NCBI RefSeq assembly: GCF_900446215.1
Contig: NZ_UAQZ01000013.1
Span: forward strand, 62,001-126,000
From: Burkholderia cenocepacia
GTDB taxonomy: Bacteria; Pseudomonadota; Gammaproteobacteria; Burkholderiales; Burkholderiaceae
DNA length: 64,000 bases
Reading direction: 5' to 3'
Shown here: one piece after another, positions 25,645-34,213 of the stretch
Layout of the letters: each line of letters starts with the position of its first letter
Position numbering within the stretch: the stretch's first letter is position 1
The notes under the pieces: model-generated
Seen by the model: the letters and a program-made list of their open reading frames with translations, nothing else
What the model was told of the DNA's origin: nothing
Database searches by the model: none
Translations under genes and position numbers: made by a program

Positions 25645-26577
25645 ATGAATGCTCCCGCCCCGCCCGCCAGCGTCGTCGCCCCCCGGCCGCACGCGGCCAT
25701 CTACGTGAAGCTCACGCTCGTCGCGCTGTTCTGGGGCGGCACGTTCATCGCAGGCCGGATCCTCGCCGCGACGATGTCCGCGACCTCGGCGGCCACCGGA
25801 CGCTTCGCGATCGCCGCGCTGCTGCTGGTCGTGCTGACCTGGCAGGTCGAAGGCGGGCTGCCGACACTCAGCGGACGCCAGATCGTGACGACGTTCGGCC
25901 TCGGCGCGACCGGCATCTTCCTGTACAACGTGTGTTTTTTCGCGGCGCTCGCGCGGATGCCGGCCGGGCGCACCGCGCTGTTCGTCGCACTGAATCCGGT
26001 CGCCACCGCCGTGCTGCTGTCGGTCGTCGTGCGCGAACGCCTGTCGCTGTCGCGCTGGGCCGGCATCGCGGTCGCGCTGTGCGGCGCGCTGGTCGTGATC
26101 AGCCGCGGCGATTGGCTGCGCGTGCTGACCGATCTCGGCAATACGTTCGGCGCCGGCGAACGCTTCATGCTGTGCGCGGTGCTGAGCTGGGCCGCCTACA
26201 CCGTGATCGGCCGGCGCGCGCTCGACGGGCTGTCGCCGCTCGCGGCCACCACGTACGCGGCGCTCTGGGGCCTCGCGCTGCTGCTCGTCACGCACCTGTT
26301 CGACGCGACGGCGACTGGCGGCACGCCGCTGACGTGGCAGGCCGTCGCATCGATGCTCTATCTCGGCGCCGTCGGCACGGTGATCGCGTTCGTCTGGTAT
26401 TCGCAGGGCATCCGCCTCCTCGGGCCGGCCCGCGCGGCCGTGTTCACCAACCTGGTGCCGGTGTTCGGCGTGCTGCTGTCGGTCGTGCTGCTCGGCGAGC
26501 CGCTGTCGCCGTCGATGCTGGCCGGCGGCGCACTCGTGATCGCGGGCGTCGCACTGACCAATCGCGCGAACCGCTGA
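25645..26577 (+). CDS. EamA/DMT family transporter
   Basis: A 310-residue protein with 10 hydrophobic helices in two EamA repeats. The first begins YVKLTLVALFWGGTFIAGRI and the second around MLCAVLSWAAYTVIGRRAL. The positively charged inside loops follow the drug/metabolite-transporter pattern, and family members usually export amino acids or metabolites. It lies 128 bases after the AEC transporter on the same strand, possibly as a separate unit. Substrate unknown. Confidence 0.92.
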   Translation: MNAPAPPASVVAPRPHAAIYVKLTLVALFWGGTFIAGRILAATMSATSAATGRFAIAALLLVVLTWQVEGGLPTLSGRQIVTTFGLGATGIFLYNVCFFAALARMPAGRTALFVALNPVATAVLLSVVVRERLSLSRWAGIAVALCGALVVISRGDWLRVLTDLGNTFGAGERFMLCAVLSWAAYTVIGRRALDGLSPLAATTYAALWGLALLLVTHLFDATATGGTPLTWQAVASMLYLGAVGTVIAFVWYSQGIRLLGPARAAVFTNLVPVFGVLLSVVLLGEPLSPSMLAGGALVIAGVALTNRANR

Positions 26578-26860
26578 TGCGTCGGCGTGCGCCGCGTTCG
26601 GGGACGGATGCCGAATACCGGATGCAGGCGCCCGCCATGCCGTTGCGTGCTGCATACGTCGGGCCGATACGCCCCCCGATCTTCTCGCAGCCCCGCCAAA
26701 AACCTCCTATCGTGAATGAAGCGCCCCCGTTTGCCGCCGTTCGACCGTGCGTCGCCCGCCGCGGCAACGGCCTTGCGTTCCGGCGCCATTCACCGCGGTC
26801 GTCGCGCACGCTCGCCCGTGCACGCGATCGCGCCCGCCCACCGACTACCAGGAGGCACAC

Positions 26861-27235
26861 ATGAAAGCTGCGCTGCTCGTCAGCTCCGTCCTGCTCGCCA
26901 TGGCGTCCGCCTCGGCCTCGGCCCAAGGTTCGATCACGAAAGTCGAGAACGGCGCGCTCGTCGCCGCCAACGGCATGACCGTCTACGCATTCGACAAGGA
27001 CAAGCCCAACGCCGGCACCAGCGCCTGTACAGGCCCATGCGAAACCCTGTGGCCACCCTACAAGGCCAGCGCGACCGACGTACCGGTCGGGCCCTACACG
27101 ATCGTCAAGCGCGACGACGGCAGCCCGCAATGGGCGTACAAGGGCAAGCCGCTGTACTTCTTCTCGAAGGACATGAAACAGGGCGAGCGCAACGGCGACA
27201 ACTTCAAGAACGTGTGGCACGTGGTCGCGCCGTAA
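26861..27235 (+). CDS. COG4315 secreted repeat protein
   Basis: A 124-residue periplasmic protein. A signal peptide occupies residues 1-22 (LLVSSVLLAMASASASAQ). Two copies of the secreted repeat follow: GMTVYAFDKDKPNAGTSAC with TGPCETLWPPY, and GKPLYFFSKDMKQGERNGDN with VWHVV. The family is widespread and of unknown function; there are no lipoprotein features here. AGGAGG precedes the ATG. It is convergent with the mmsA gene and its terminator. Confidence 0.9.
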   Translation: MKAALLVSSVLLAMASASASAQGSITKVENGALVAANGMTVYAFDKDKPNAGTSACTGPCETLWPPYKASATDVPVGPYTIVKRDDGSPQWAYKGKPLYFFSKDMKQGERNGDNFKNVWHVVAP

Positions 27236-27276
27236 GCCTTCTTTCGCCGCCTTCCGCGCATTTCGCGAGGACGTAA

Positions 27277-27313
27277 AAAAGCCCGCCCCCGATCGTCGAT
27301 CGGGGCGGGCTCC
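27277..27313 (-). terminator. Rho-independent terminator of the mmsA operon
   Basis: A GC-rich stem (GCCCGCCCC... pairing with ...GGGGCGGGC) with a short loop near 27298 is followed on the minus strand by TTTTTT (27277-27282). It lies about 50 bases past the mmsA stop. This is the clearest intrinsic terminator in the window. Confidence 0.85.
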
Positions 27314-27363
27314 GGCCGCTTCGCACGTCGCACCGGCCGCATGCAGCCGGTGCGCGCGTGGGC

Positions 27364-28881
27364 TCAGCGGCTCGACGGGAAGCTGAACACCGTCCCCTCG
27401 CGCACGCCGGCCGACGGCCAGCGTTGCGTGATCGTCTTGCGCTTCGTGTAGAACCGCACGGCGTCCGGACCATAGGCATGCAGGTCGCCGAACAGCGAAC
27501 GCTTCCAGCCGCCGAACGAGTGGTATGCGACCGGCACCGGCAGCGGCACGTTGATGCCGACCATGCCGATCTGGATGTTGTCGCCGAAATAGCGCGCAGC
27601 CTCGCCGTCGCGCGTGAACAGGCACGTGCCGTTGCCGTACTCGTGCGCATCGATCAGCGCCATCGCCTCGTCGAGCGACTTCAGGCGGATCACGCCGAGC
27701 ACCGGCCCGAAGATCTCGTGCTGGTAGATCGGCATGCCGGGCTTCACGTTGTCGAACAGGCACGGGCCGAGGTAGTAGCCGCCGTCATGGCCGTCGACCT
27801 TCACGCCGCGACCGTCGACGACGAGCGTCGCGCCGGCTGCCACGCCCGCTTCGACGAAACCCGTCACCTTCTCGAAATGCTGCTTCGTGACGAGCGGGCC
27901 CATGTCGACGCCCGCGCCGCTGCCCGGGCCGACCTTCATCTTCTCGATCTCGGCCTTCAACCCCGCGACGACCTTGTCGCCCGTTTCGTCGCCGATCGCG
28001 ACGACGAGCGGAATCGCCATGCAGCGCTCGCCGCACGAGCCGTACGCGGCGCCCATCAGCGCGTTCACCGCATTGCCGATGTCCGCATCCGGCATCACGA
28101 CCGCGAAGTTCTTCGCGCCGCCGAGCGCCTGCACGCGCTTGCCGTGCGCGCAGCCGGTCGAGTAGATGTATTCGGCGATCGGCGTCGAGCCGACGAAGCT
28201 CACGGCCTTCACGCGCGGATCGGTCAGGATCGTGTCGACCGCTTCCTTGTCGCCGTTCACGACGTTCAGCACGCCCGGCGGCAGGCCGGCCTCGAGCGCG
28301 AGCTCGGCCATGCGCAGCGTCGACGACGGCGTACGCTCGGACGGCTTCAGCACGAACGTGTTGCCGCAGGCGACGGCCATCGGCCACATCCACAGCGGCA
28401 CCATCACCGGGAAGTTGAACGGCGTGATGCCGGCCGCGACGCCCAGCGCCTGGAACTCGCTCCACGAATCGATCGCGGGGCCGACGTTCTTGCTGTGCTC
28501 GCCTTTCAGCAACTCGGGCACGTAGGTCGCGTATTCGACGTTCTCGATCCCGCGCTGCAGTTCGCCCATCGCGTCGGCGAGCACCTTGCCGTGCTCGGCC
28601 GTGATCAGCGCGCACAGCTCGTCGGCGTGTTCCTCGAGCAGCGTCTTGAAGCGGCTCATCACGCGGGCACGCTTCAGCGGCGGCGTGTTGCGCCACGCCG
28701 GGAACGCGGCCTGCGCGGACGCGATCGCGGCTTCGACGGTCAGCTTGTCGGCGAGCGCGACGCTCTTGTGCGATTCGCCGGTGGCCGGGTCGAACACCGG
28801 CTGGACGCGGCTGCCGCCGTCGACGCGCTTGCCGTCGATCAGGTGGCCGACGGTGGAAGTCACATTGCTGTCGTGTTTCAT
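27364..28881 (-). CDS. mmsA: CoA-acylating methylmalonate-semialdehyde dehydrogenase
   Basis: A 505-residue aldehyde dehydrogenase superfamily enzyme. It converts methylmalonate or malonate semialdehyde plus CoA and NAD to propionyl- or acetyl-CoA with loss of CO2. MmsA-specific features are the N-terminal VGHLIDGKRVDGGSRVQPVF, GITPFNFPVMVPLWMWPMA, and the active-site region GSCGERCMAIPLVV, with the catalytic C287. Length is typical. It is 49 bases downstream of an omega-amino acid aminotransferase, which would supply malonate semialdehyde from beta-alanine. The shared operon ends at a strong terminator. Confidence 0.95.
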   Translation of the reverse strand: MKHDSNVTSTVGHLIDGKRVDGGSRVQPVFDPATGESHKSVALADKLTVEAAIASAQAAFPAWRNTPPLKRARVMSRFKTLLEEHADELCALITAEHGKVLADAMGELQRGIENVEYATYVPELLKGEHSKNVGPAIDSWSEFQALGVAAGITPFNFPVMVPLWMWPMAVACGNTFVLKPSERTPSSTLRMAELALEAGLPPGVLNVVNGDKEAVDTILTDPRVKAVSFVGSTPIAEYIYSTGCAHGKRVQALGGAKNFAVVMPDADIGNAVNALMGAAYGSCGERCMAIPLVVAIGDETGDKVVAGLKAEIEKMKVGPGSGAGVDMGPLVTKQHFEKVTGFVEAGVAAGATLVVDGRGVKVDGHDGGYYLGPCLFDNVKPGMPIYQHEIFGPVLGVIRLKSLDEAMALIDAHEYGNGTCLFTRDGEAARYFGDNIQIGMVGINVPLPVPVAYHSFGGWKRSLFGDLHAYGPDAVRFYTKRKTITQRWPSAGVREGTVFSFPSSR

Positions 28882-28930
28882 GTTTCGGGCTCTTTCGTGA
28901 ATTCGGTTATCGCTGCGGGCGAGCGGTGGC

Positions 28931-30286
28931 TCAGTCCACTTCGTTCAGTGCGTCGGACAGCGCGTTGACCAGGTTGTCGATCTCGCGCTTCTCGGCGATG
29001 AACGGCGGCGCGAGCTGGATCGTGTCGCCGCCGTAACGCACGTAGAAGCCCTTCGCCCAGCAGCGCATCGCGATCTCGTACGGGCGCCGTGCCGGCTCGC
29101 CCGGCAGCGCGGCGATCGTCAGGCCGGCCGCCAGCCCGTAGTTGCGGATGTCCGCGATGTGGCGCTGGCCCTTCAGCCCGTGCACGGCCGCCTCGAAATG
29201 CGGCGCGAGATCGCGCACGCGGGCCACCGCGTCTTCCTTCACCAGCAGGTCGAGCGCCGCGACGCCGGCCGCGCACGCGACCGGATGCGCCGAATACGTG
29301 TAGCCGTGCGGGAACTCGAGCATGTACTCGGGGCCGCCCGCGGCCATGAACGTGTCGTAGATTTCCTTCGTCGCGATCACGCCGCCGAGCGGCTGCACGC
29401 CGTTCGTCACCTGCTTCGCGAAGTTCATGATGTCCGGCACCACGCCGAATGCGTCGGCGCCCGTCATCGCGCCGGCGCGGCCGAAGCCCGTGATGACCTC
29501 GTCGAAGATCAGCAGGATGTCGTGCGCGGTACAGATGTCGCGCAGGCGCTTCAGATAGCCCTTCGGCGGCACGACCACGCCCGCCGAACCGGAGAACGGC
29601 TCGACGATCACGGCCGCGATGTTCGACGCGTCGTGCAGCGCGATCAGCTCGAGCAGGCGGTCGGCCAGCTCGGCGCCGTGCTCGGGCATGCCGCGCGAGA
29701 ACCTGTTCTCGGCCAGTTGCGTATGCGGCAGGAAATCGGCATCGAGGCCCTGACCGAACAGCTTGCGGTTCGGTCCGATCCCGCCGACCGAGATGCCGCC
29801 GAAGTTCACGCCGTGATACCCCTTCTCGCGACCGATCAGGCGCGTTTTCGTGCCCTTGCCCTTCGCGCGCCAGTACGCGCGGGCCAGCTTCAGCGACGTG
29901 TCGGCCGCTTCCGAGCCCGAACCCGTGAAGAACACGTAGTCGAGGCCGGCCGGCGTCAGTTCCTTGATCTTGTTGGCGAGTTCGAACGATTTCGGATGGC
30001 CGAACTGGAAGGCCGGCGCGTAGTCGAGCTGCGCGACCTGGCGGCTCACGGCCTCGACGATTTCCGTGCGGCCGTGACCGAGGCCCGTGCACCAGAGGCC
30101 CGACAGGCCGTCGAAGATCTTGCGGCCTTCGGCGTCGGTGTAATACGCGCCCTTGCCGGACACGATCATGCGCGGATCGGCCTTGAACTGACGGTTGGCC
30201 GTGAACGGCATCCAGTGCGCATCGAGCCAGGCGGCGTCGGTGCGGAGGTTCGTGTCGTCGTGCTGGGCGGTGGTGATGTCGGTCAT
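28931..30286 (-). CDS. Omega-amino acid:pyruvate aminotransferase (beta-alanine type)
   Basis: A 451-residue class III PLP aminotransferase. N-terminal TDAAWLDAHWMPFTANRQFK and FDGLSGLWCTGLGHGR are typical of the beta-alanine:pyruvate enzymes (BauA/OapT). The PLP lysine is K291 in NFAKQVTNGVQPLGG and the LIFDEVITGFGR loop precedes it. It should make malonate semialdehyde and alanine from beta-alanine and pyruvate, feeding MmsA. The start is uncertain: ATG at 30286 gives the family length but has no good ribosome binding site; a GTG at 30331 is also in frame. It is divergent from a LysR gene. Confidence 0.92.
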   Translation of the reverse strand: MTDITTAQHDDTNLRTDAAWLDAHWMPFTANRQFKADPRMIVSGKGAYYTDAEGRKIFDGLSGLWCTGLGHGRTEIVEAVSRQVAQLDYAPAFQFGHPKSFELANKIKELTPAGLDYVFFTGSGSEAADTSLKLARAYWRAKGKGTKTRLIGREKGYHGVNFGGISVGGIGPNRKLFGQGLDADFLPHTQLAENRFSRGMPEHGAELADRLLELIALHDASNIAAVIVEPFSGSAGVVVPPKGYLKRLRDICTAHDILLIFDEVITGFGRAGAMTGADAFGVVPDIMNFAKQVTNGVQPLGGVIATKEIYDTFMAAGGPEYMLEFPHGYTYSAHPVACAAGVAALDLLVKEDAVARVRDLAPHFEAAVHGLKGQRHIADIRNYGLAAGLTIAALPGEPARRPYEIAMRCWAKGFYVRYGGDTIQLAPPFIAEKREIDNLVNALSDALNEVD

Positions 30287-30331
30287 GTCGGTCGGCGCGG
30301 CGCGCCCCTCCTCCTTGTGATGATGTTGCAC

Positions 30332-30348
30332 ATTGTCGGGACGACAAT
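30332..30348. promoter_or_regulatory. LysR-type operator ATTGTCG-N3-CGACAAT
   Basis: A perfect seven-base inverted repeat with a three-base spacer in the divergent promoter of the aminotransferase and LysR genes. Its core TGTCGGGACGACA fits T-N11-A. An ATAT-N4-ATAT element lies about 15 bases away (near 30360), as often seen for a second LysR contact. Confidence 0.6.
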
Positions 30349-30391
30349 TAGTCTTTTGAATATCGCAATATCAATGTTCACTTGCTCAACT

Positions 30392-31342
30392 ATGCAAGCA
30401 AAGAAACCGAAGAGCCGCGCGCTGCTCGGGCAGCTCAGCGACATGGATCTCCGTCTGCTGCGGGTCTTCAAGGGCGTCGTGCAGTGCGGCGGGATGGCGG
30501 CGGCCGAACTGGAACTGAATATCGGCATCTCGACGATCAGCCGGCACGTGAAGGATCTGGAAACGCGGCTCGGCCTCGTGCTGTGCCGGCGCGGCCGCGC
30601 GGGCTTCACGCTGACGCCCGAGGGGCAGACGGTGTACGAGGAGACGCTGCGGTTGCTCGCGTCGATGGAAGCATTTCGCAGCAGGATCGACGGCATTCAC
30701 GACCGGATGGGCGGAGAACTTCACATCGCGGTATTCGACAAGACGGCCACCAACGCGAATGCCCGCCTCGGCGACGCGATCCGCCAGTTCGCCGACGAAG
30801 CGCCCGACGTCACGCTGAACCTGCACGTCGCGTCGATCAACGAGGTCGAGCGCGGGATCATCGACGGCAGTTACCAGGTCGGGATCATTCCCGTGCACCG
30901 CAACTCGGGCAGCCTCGTGTATTCGGAGCTGTTCGACGAACGGATGCTGCTCTACTGCGGCCGCCAGCATCCGCTATTCGATGCGCCGCACGGCAAGCTT
31001 ACGTGGACGACGATCCGCAACCACGCGTTCGCCGGGCTGGGTTTCCATTCGCCGAACATGGAGCTGAGCCATCGCGCGAAGCTCACCCGCAGCGCGACCG
31101 CATCGGACCAGGAATCGATCGCGACGCTGATTCTGTCGGGCCGCTATCTCGGCTTCCTGCCCGATCACTATGCGGAGAGTTTCGAAAACAAGGGGCTGAT
31201 GCAGCCGATCGCGCCGCACCGGTTCAATTACCGTTGCCGGTTCGTGAGCCTGCTGCGGCGCTCGCCGCGGCCGTCGCGGGCGGCGCTGCTGTTCCAGTCG
31301 TGCCTCGACGCCGCGCATGCGGCGGCACGGCCGGCGGCGTAG
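30392..31342 (+). CDS. LysR family regulator of beta-alanine operon
   Basis: A 316-residue regulator. The helix-turn-helix is at about residues 18-75 (MDLRLLRVFKGVVQCGGMAA, then NIGISTISRHVKDLETRLG) and the effector domain from about 100 to 300. It is divergent from the aminotransferase-mmsA pair, with a matching dyad in the shared promoter, so control of beta-alanine breakdown is likely. The start at 30392 was chosen as the ATG closest to the domain; another in-frame ATG is at 30374. It is convergent with an MFS gene, leaving only 18 bases. Confidence 0.92.
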   Translation: MQAKKPKSRALLGQLSDMDLRLLRVFKGVVQCGGMAAAELELNIGISTISRHVKDLETRLGLVLCRRGRAGFTLTPEGQTVYEETLRLLASMEAFRSRIDGIHDRMGGELHIAVFDKTATNANARLGDAIRQFADEAPDVTLNLHVASINEVERGIIDGSYQVGIIPVHRNSGSLVYSELFDERMLLYCGRQHPLFDAPHGKLTWTTIRNHAFAGLGFHSPNMELSHRAKLTRSATASDQESIATLILSGRYLGFLPDHYAESFENKGLMQPIAPHRFNYRCRFVSLLRRSPRPSRAALLFQSCLDAAHAAARPAA

Positions 31343-31360
31343 CCGCGGCTTGCGGTCCGG

Positions 31361-32602
31361 TCAGGTGGCGTCGCCGCCCGTACGCGGCTGTGCCCGCTTG
31401 CGCGCGACGAAATGGGTCGCGACGAGCGCGGCCGCAAAGCCGGACGCCGCGCCGACGCCGAGCGCCCAGCGCGGGCCGAGATGGTTTGCCACCCAGCCGG
31501 CCACCGGCGCGCCGATCGGCGTGCCGCCCAACGCGACCGCGAGGCGCAGCGCCATCACGCGGCCGCGCATCGCCGGCTCGGTGGACAGCTGCATCAGGCT
31601 GTTGGTCGAGTTCATGAAGGTGATCGCGGCGATGCCCGTCAGCACCAGCGCCGCGGCGAACGACCAGTAGCCGGGCGCCAGCGCGGCGAACGTGCAGCCG
31701 AGCCCGAACAGCGTCGCGCCGATCCACAGATGACGAAACCGCGGCTGCTCGCGGCGCGCGGCGAGCAGCGCGCCCGAGATCGTGCCGACCGCCATCATCG
31801 ACGACAGGAACCCGAACCCGCGCGCGTCGACGTGAAACACGCTGGCGGCCATCGTCGAAATGAACAGCTGGAAATTGAGCCCGAACGTGCCGATCAGGAA
31901 CAGCATCACGAGGATCGCCGTCAGGTCCGGGCGGCGCCACACGTAGCGGAACCCGTCGAGCAGGCTGCTGCGCGCGCGATCCGCCCGCACGTTCGCGCGC
32001 AGCTCGTCCTCCCGCAGCCGCGACAGCGACGCCAGCACCGCGAAGAAGCTGAGCCCGTTCGCGAGGAACGCCCAGCCGGTGCCGACCGATGCGATCAGGA
32101 ACCCGGCCGCCGCCGGGCCGACCATCCGCGCGGCATTGAACGACGTCGAATTGAGCGCGACCGCGTTCGCGAGCTCGCGGTCGCCAACCAGTTCCGCGAC
32201 GAAGGTCTGCCGCACCGGCGCGTCGAACGCCGACGCGCAGCCGAACAGGAACGCGAACACATACACGTGCTCGAGCCGCACGGCGCCGGTGACCGTCAGC
32301 ACGCCGAGCACGAGCGCCAGCGCGCCCATCAGCGCCTGCGTCGCCATCAGCAGCTTGCGCTGGTCGCAGCGGTCGGCCGCGTAGCCGGTCCACGGCAACA
32401 GCAGCAGTTGCGGCCCGAACTGCAGCGCCATCACCGTGCCGACCGCCGAGGCATCGTGATGCGTGAGTTGCGTGAGGACGAGCCAGTCCTGCGCGGTGCG
32501 CTGGATCCACGTGCCGATGTTCGACACCAGCGAGCCGATCGCCCACACGCGATAGTTGAAACTGCGAAGCGAGCGAAATACGCCCGCGGCCGGCACGCTC
32601 AT
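31361..32602 (-). CDS. MFS transporter (EntS/MFS_3-like)
   Basis: A 413-residue transporter with about 12 helices. The N-terminal RVWAIGSLVSNIGTWIQRTA and DWLVLTQLTHHDASAVG are typical of the MFS_3/enterobactin-exporter-like group, most of which are exporters. The ATG overlaps the stop of the upstream small membrane protein (ATGA), so it is the third cistron of a MarR-membrane protein-MFS operon. This makes a drug or metabolite efflux role under MarR control likely. Confidence 0.9.
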   Translation of the reverse strand: MSVPAAGVFRSLRSFNYRVWAIGSLVSNIGTWIQRTAQDWLVLTQLTHHDASAVGTVMALQFGPQLLLLPWTGYAADRCDQRKLLMATQALMGALALVLGVLTVTGAVRLEHVYVFAFLFGCASAFDAPVRQTFVAELVGDRELANAVALNSTSFNAARMVGPAAAGFLIASVGTGWAFLANGLSFFAVLASLSRLREDELRANVRADRARSSLLDGFRYVWRRPDLTAILVMLFLIGTFGLNFQLFISTMAASVFHVDARGFGFLSSMMAVGTISGALLAARREQPRFRHLWIGATLFGLGCTFAALAPGYWSFAAALVLTGIAAITFMNSTNSLMQLSTEPAMRGRVMALRLAVALGGTPIGAPVAGWVANHLGPRWALGVGAASGFAAALVATHFVARKRAQPRTGGDAT

Positions 32603-32934
32603 GGCCGCTCCCGGTCCGGCTCGTTGCCGCCGTGCAGCGCGCCGAAGCGCCGCGCGAGGAACAGGCCGAGCACCAGGATGCCGAGGCCGAGCGCCGCGGC
32701 GTCGGCCGTGCGCTTCAGGTCGAAATCGCCGACCCGGCACACGAGCGCATACGCGATGACGAGGTTCACGACGCCCCACACCACGTTCACGGTGGACGAC
32801 GACAGCCCGCGGCCGGGCGGATTCGCGAACGGCGTCTGGAACGGCTCGCCGCGCAGCCCGCTGACGAGATGCGGCACGACGTTCGCGAGAAACGCACCGC
32901 CGAAGAAGTACGACACGAGAGGCAGGAAGTTCAT
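32599..32934 (-). CDS. Small membrane protein in MarR-MFS operon
   Basis: A 111-residue protein with about three hydrophobic stretches: LPLVSYFFGGAFLANVVPHL, VVWGVVNLVIAYALVC and ALGLGILVLGLFLAR. I recognise no named family. Its tight placement, 37 bases after the MarR gene and overlapping the MFS start by four bases, implies co-translation and a role with the exporter, perhaps as an accessory subunit (inference). Confidence 0.82.
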   Translation of the reverse strand: MNFLPLVSYFFGGAFLANVVPHLVSGLRGEPFQTPFANPPGRGLSSSTVNVVWGVVNLVIAYALVCRVGDFDLKRTADAAALGLGILVLGLFLARRFGALHGGNEPDRERP

Positions 32935-32971
32935 GCACGGATTGTCCTTGCGGCGAGTGGATCGGAGCGGT

Positions 32972-33442
32972 TCACGGACGCGCCGGGTCCTGGAATTCGG
33001 CGAGCCGCTGCAGCAGCTTCACGGCCGCCGCGAGCTCGGCCTGTTCCGCCACCGACAGTTGCGCGTGCAGCGCGCGGAACAGCCAGTCGTCCTTGGCCGC
33101 GCGGTTGGCTTGCAGCACCTTGCGGAAACCGGGCGTGAGCGCGATCAGCGTCTGCCGGCCGTCGCTCGGATCGGGCGCGCCGGCGACCGCGCCGAGCGCC
33201 TCGAGCGTCGCGACCGTCACGCGCATCGATTGCGGGCGCACGCTTTCGGCACGCGCAAGCGCCGACACGGTCGCCGGGCCGTCGCGGTCGAGCCGCAGCA
33301 ACACCGATTTCTGCGAGGACGTGAGGTCGTTCGGATGGGTCTGTTCCCGCAGCCGCCGCATCAGCTTGCCGACCGAGATGCGGAGTTCGCCGGCGAGACC
33401 GGCCAGCGGGAGTGGGTCGGGGGGAGACGATGGCGCGTTCAT
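32972..33442 (-). CDS. MarR family transcriptional regulator
   Basis: A 156-residue regulator with the MarR winged helix. Recognition region: SSQKSVLLRLDRDGPATVSA, then ALARAESVRPQSMRVTVATL; the wing holds the conserved D-R pair in DPSDGRQTLIALT. It heads an operon with a small membrane protein and an MFS exporter. A 26-base perfect palindrome lies 20 bases upstream of the start, so autorepression relieved by a ligand is very likely. The start at 33442 leaves the operator outside the gene; a longer frame reaches only to 33460. Confidence 0.92.
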   Translation of the reverse strand: MNAPSSPPDPLPLAGLAGELRISVGKLMRRLREQTHPNDLTSSQKSVLLRLDRDGPATVSALARAESVRPQSMRVTVATLEALGAVAGAPDPSDGRQTLIALTPGFRKVLQANRAAKDDWLFRALHAQLSVAEQAELAAAVKLLQRLAEFQDPARP

Positions 33443-33462
33443 GAATTCAAGATAGCACATCG

Positions 33463-33488
33463 ACAGTCAAACTGTACAGTTTGACTGT
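33463..33488. promoter_or_regulatory. 26-bp perfect palindrome, likely MarR operator
   Basis: The half-site ACAGTCAAACTGT is mirrored exactly without a spacer. It lies 20 bases upstream of the MarR start codon, in an AT-richer stretch where the operon promoter must be. Size, symmetry and place match MarR autoregulatory operators. Confidence 0.75.
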
Positions 33489-33613
33489 ATATTTCGGCGT
33501 GTAAGGATCGCCCCCGCCGTGCCGGCCTTCGCCGCGGCGCCGCCTCCGTTCGGCCGCGTGATCCGGCTCTGCGATAATGCGGGCTTCTTTCCGTTTCCGC
33601 TCCGCCTTCCGCC

Positions 33614-34105
33614 ATGACGCAGCCGTCCGCCCCGCTCTCCACCGACCTGCCGCCGATCTCCTGCCTGCCCGGCGACGCGCTGCCGTGGCTGCCGATGAGC
33701 GCCGACCTGCCGGGGCTCGCGATCAAGTACCTGCACATCAATGCGGCCGAGGACACGCTGACCGCGCTGCTGAAGATGTCGGCCGGCGGCACGCTGCCGC
33801 GCCATCGTCACGACGGCGAGGTGTTCGTCCATACGCTGCAGGGTGCGTGGCGTTACCGCGAATACGACTGGATCGCGCACGCCGGCTCGACGGTGCTCGA
33901 ACCGGCCGGCTCGGTGCACACGCCGGAAACCCTCGGCGCGCCGGGCGAGGACGTGATCACGCTGAACGTGATGCGCGGCGACCTCGTGCTGCTCGACGAC
34001 GACGGCCGCGAAACGGCGCGCGAGAACTGCCGCGTCGCGCTGCTGCGCCAGCGCAAGCATGCGCGTACGGCGCCGGATGCGGCCACGGCGTTCGTCACGC
34101 GATAA
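33614..34105 (+). CDS. Cupin protein, 2,4'-dihydroxyacetophenone dioxygenase-like
   Basis: A 163-residue single-domain cupin. Motif 1 reads GGTLPRHRHDGEVFVHTLQG with metal-ligand histidines and glutamate; motif 2 includes LEPAGSVHTPETLG with a further histidine. The family includes an iron dioxygenase that cleaves a carbon-carbon bond of dihydroxyacetophenone, but most members are uncharacterised. It stands between a MarR operon (divergent) and an epoxide hydrolase (convergent) and has no obvious pathway partner. Confidence 0.85.
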   Translation: MTQPSAPLSTDLPPISCLPGDALPWLPMSADLPGLAIKYLHINAAEDTLTALLKMSAGGTLPRHRHDGEVFVHTLQGAWRYREYDWIAHAGSTVLEPAGSVHTPETLGAPGEDVITLNVMRGDLVLLDDDGRETARENCRVALLRQRKHARTAPDAATAFVTR

Positions 34106-34213
34106 GACACGCGGCGGCGGCGCGACGCGATTCGCATCGCGCCGGCTCCCGTCACGCCTGAACCGCGCGAGCGCCCTGCGGCCCAGGTTTCCGCCGAGCG
34201 GGCTGCCCGCCCG

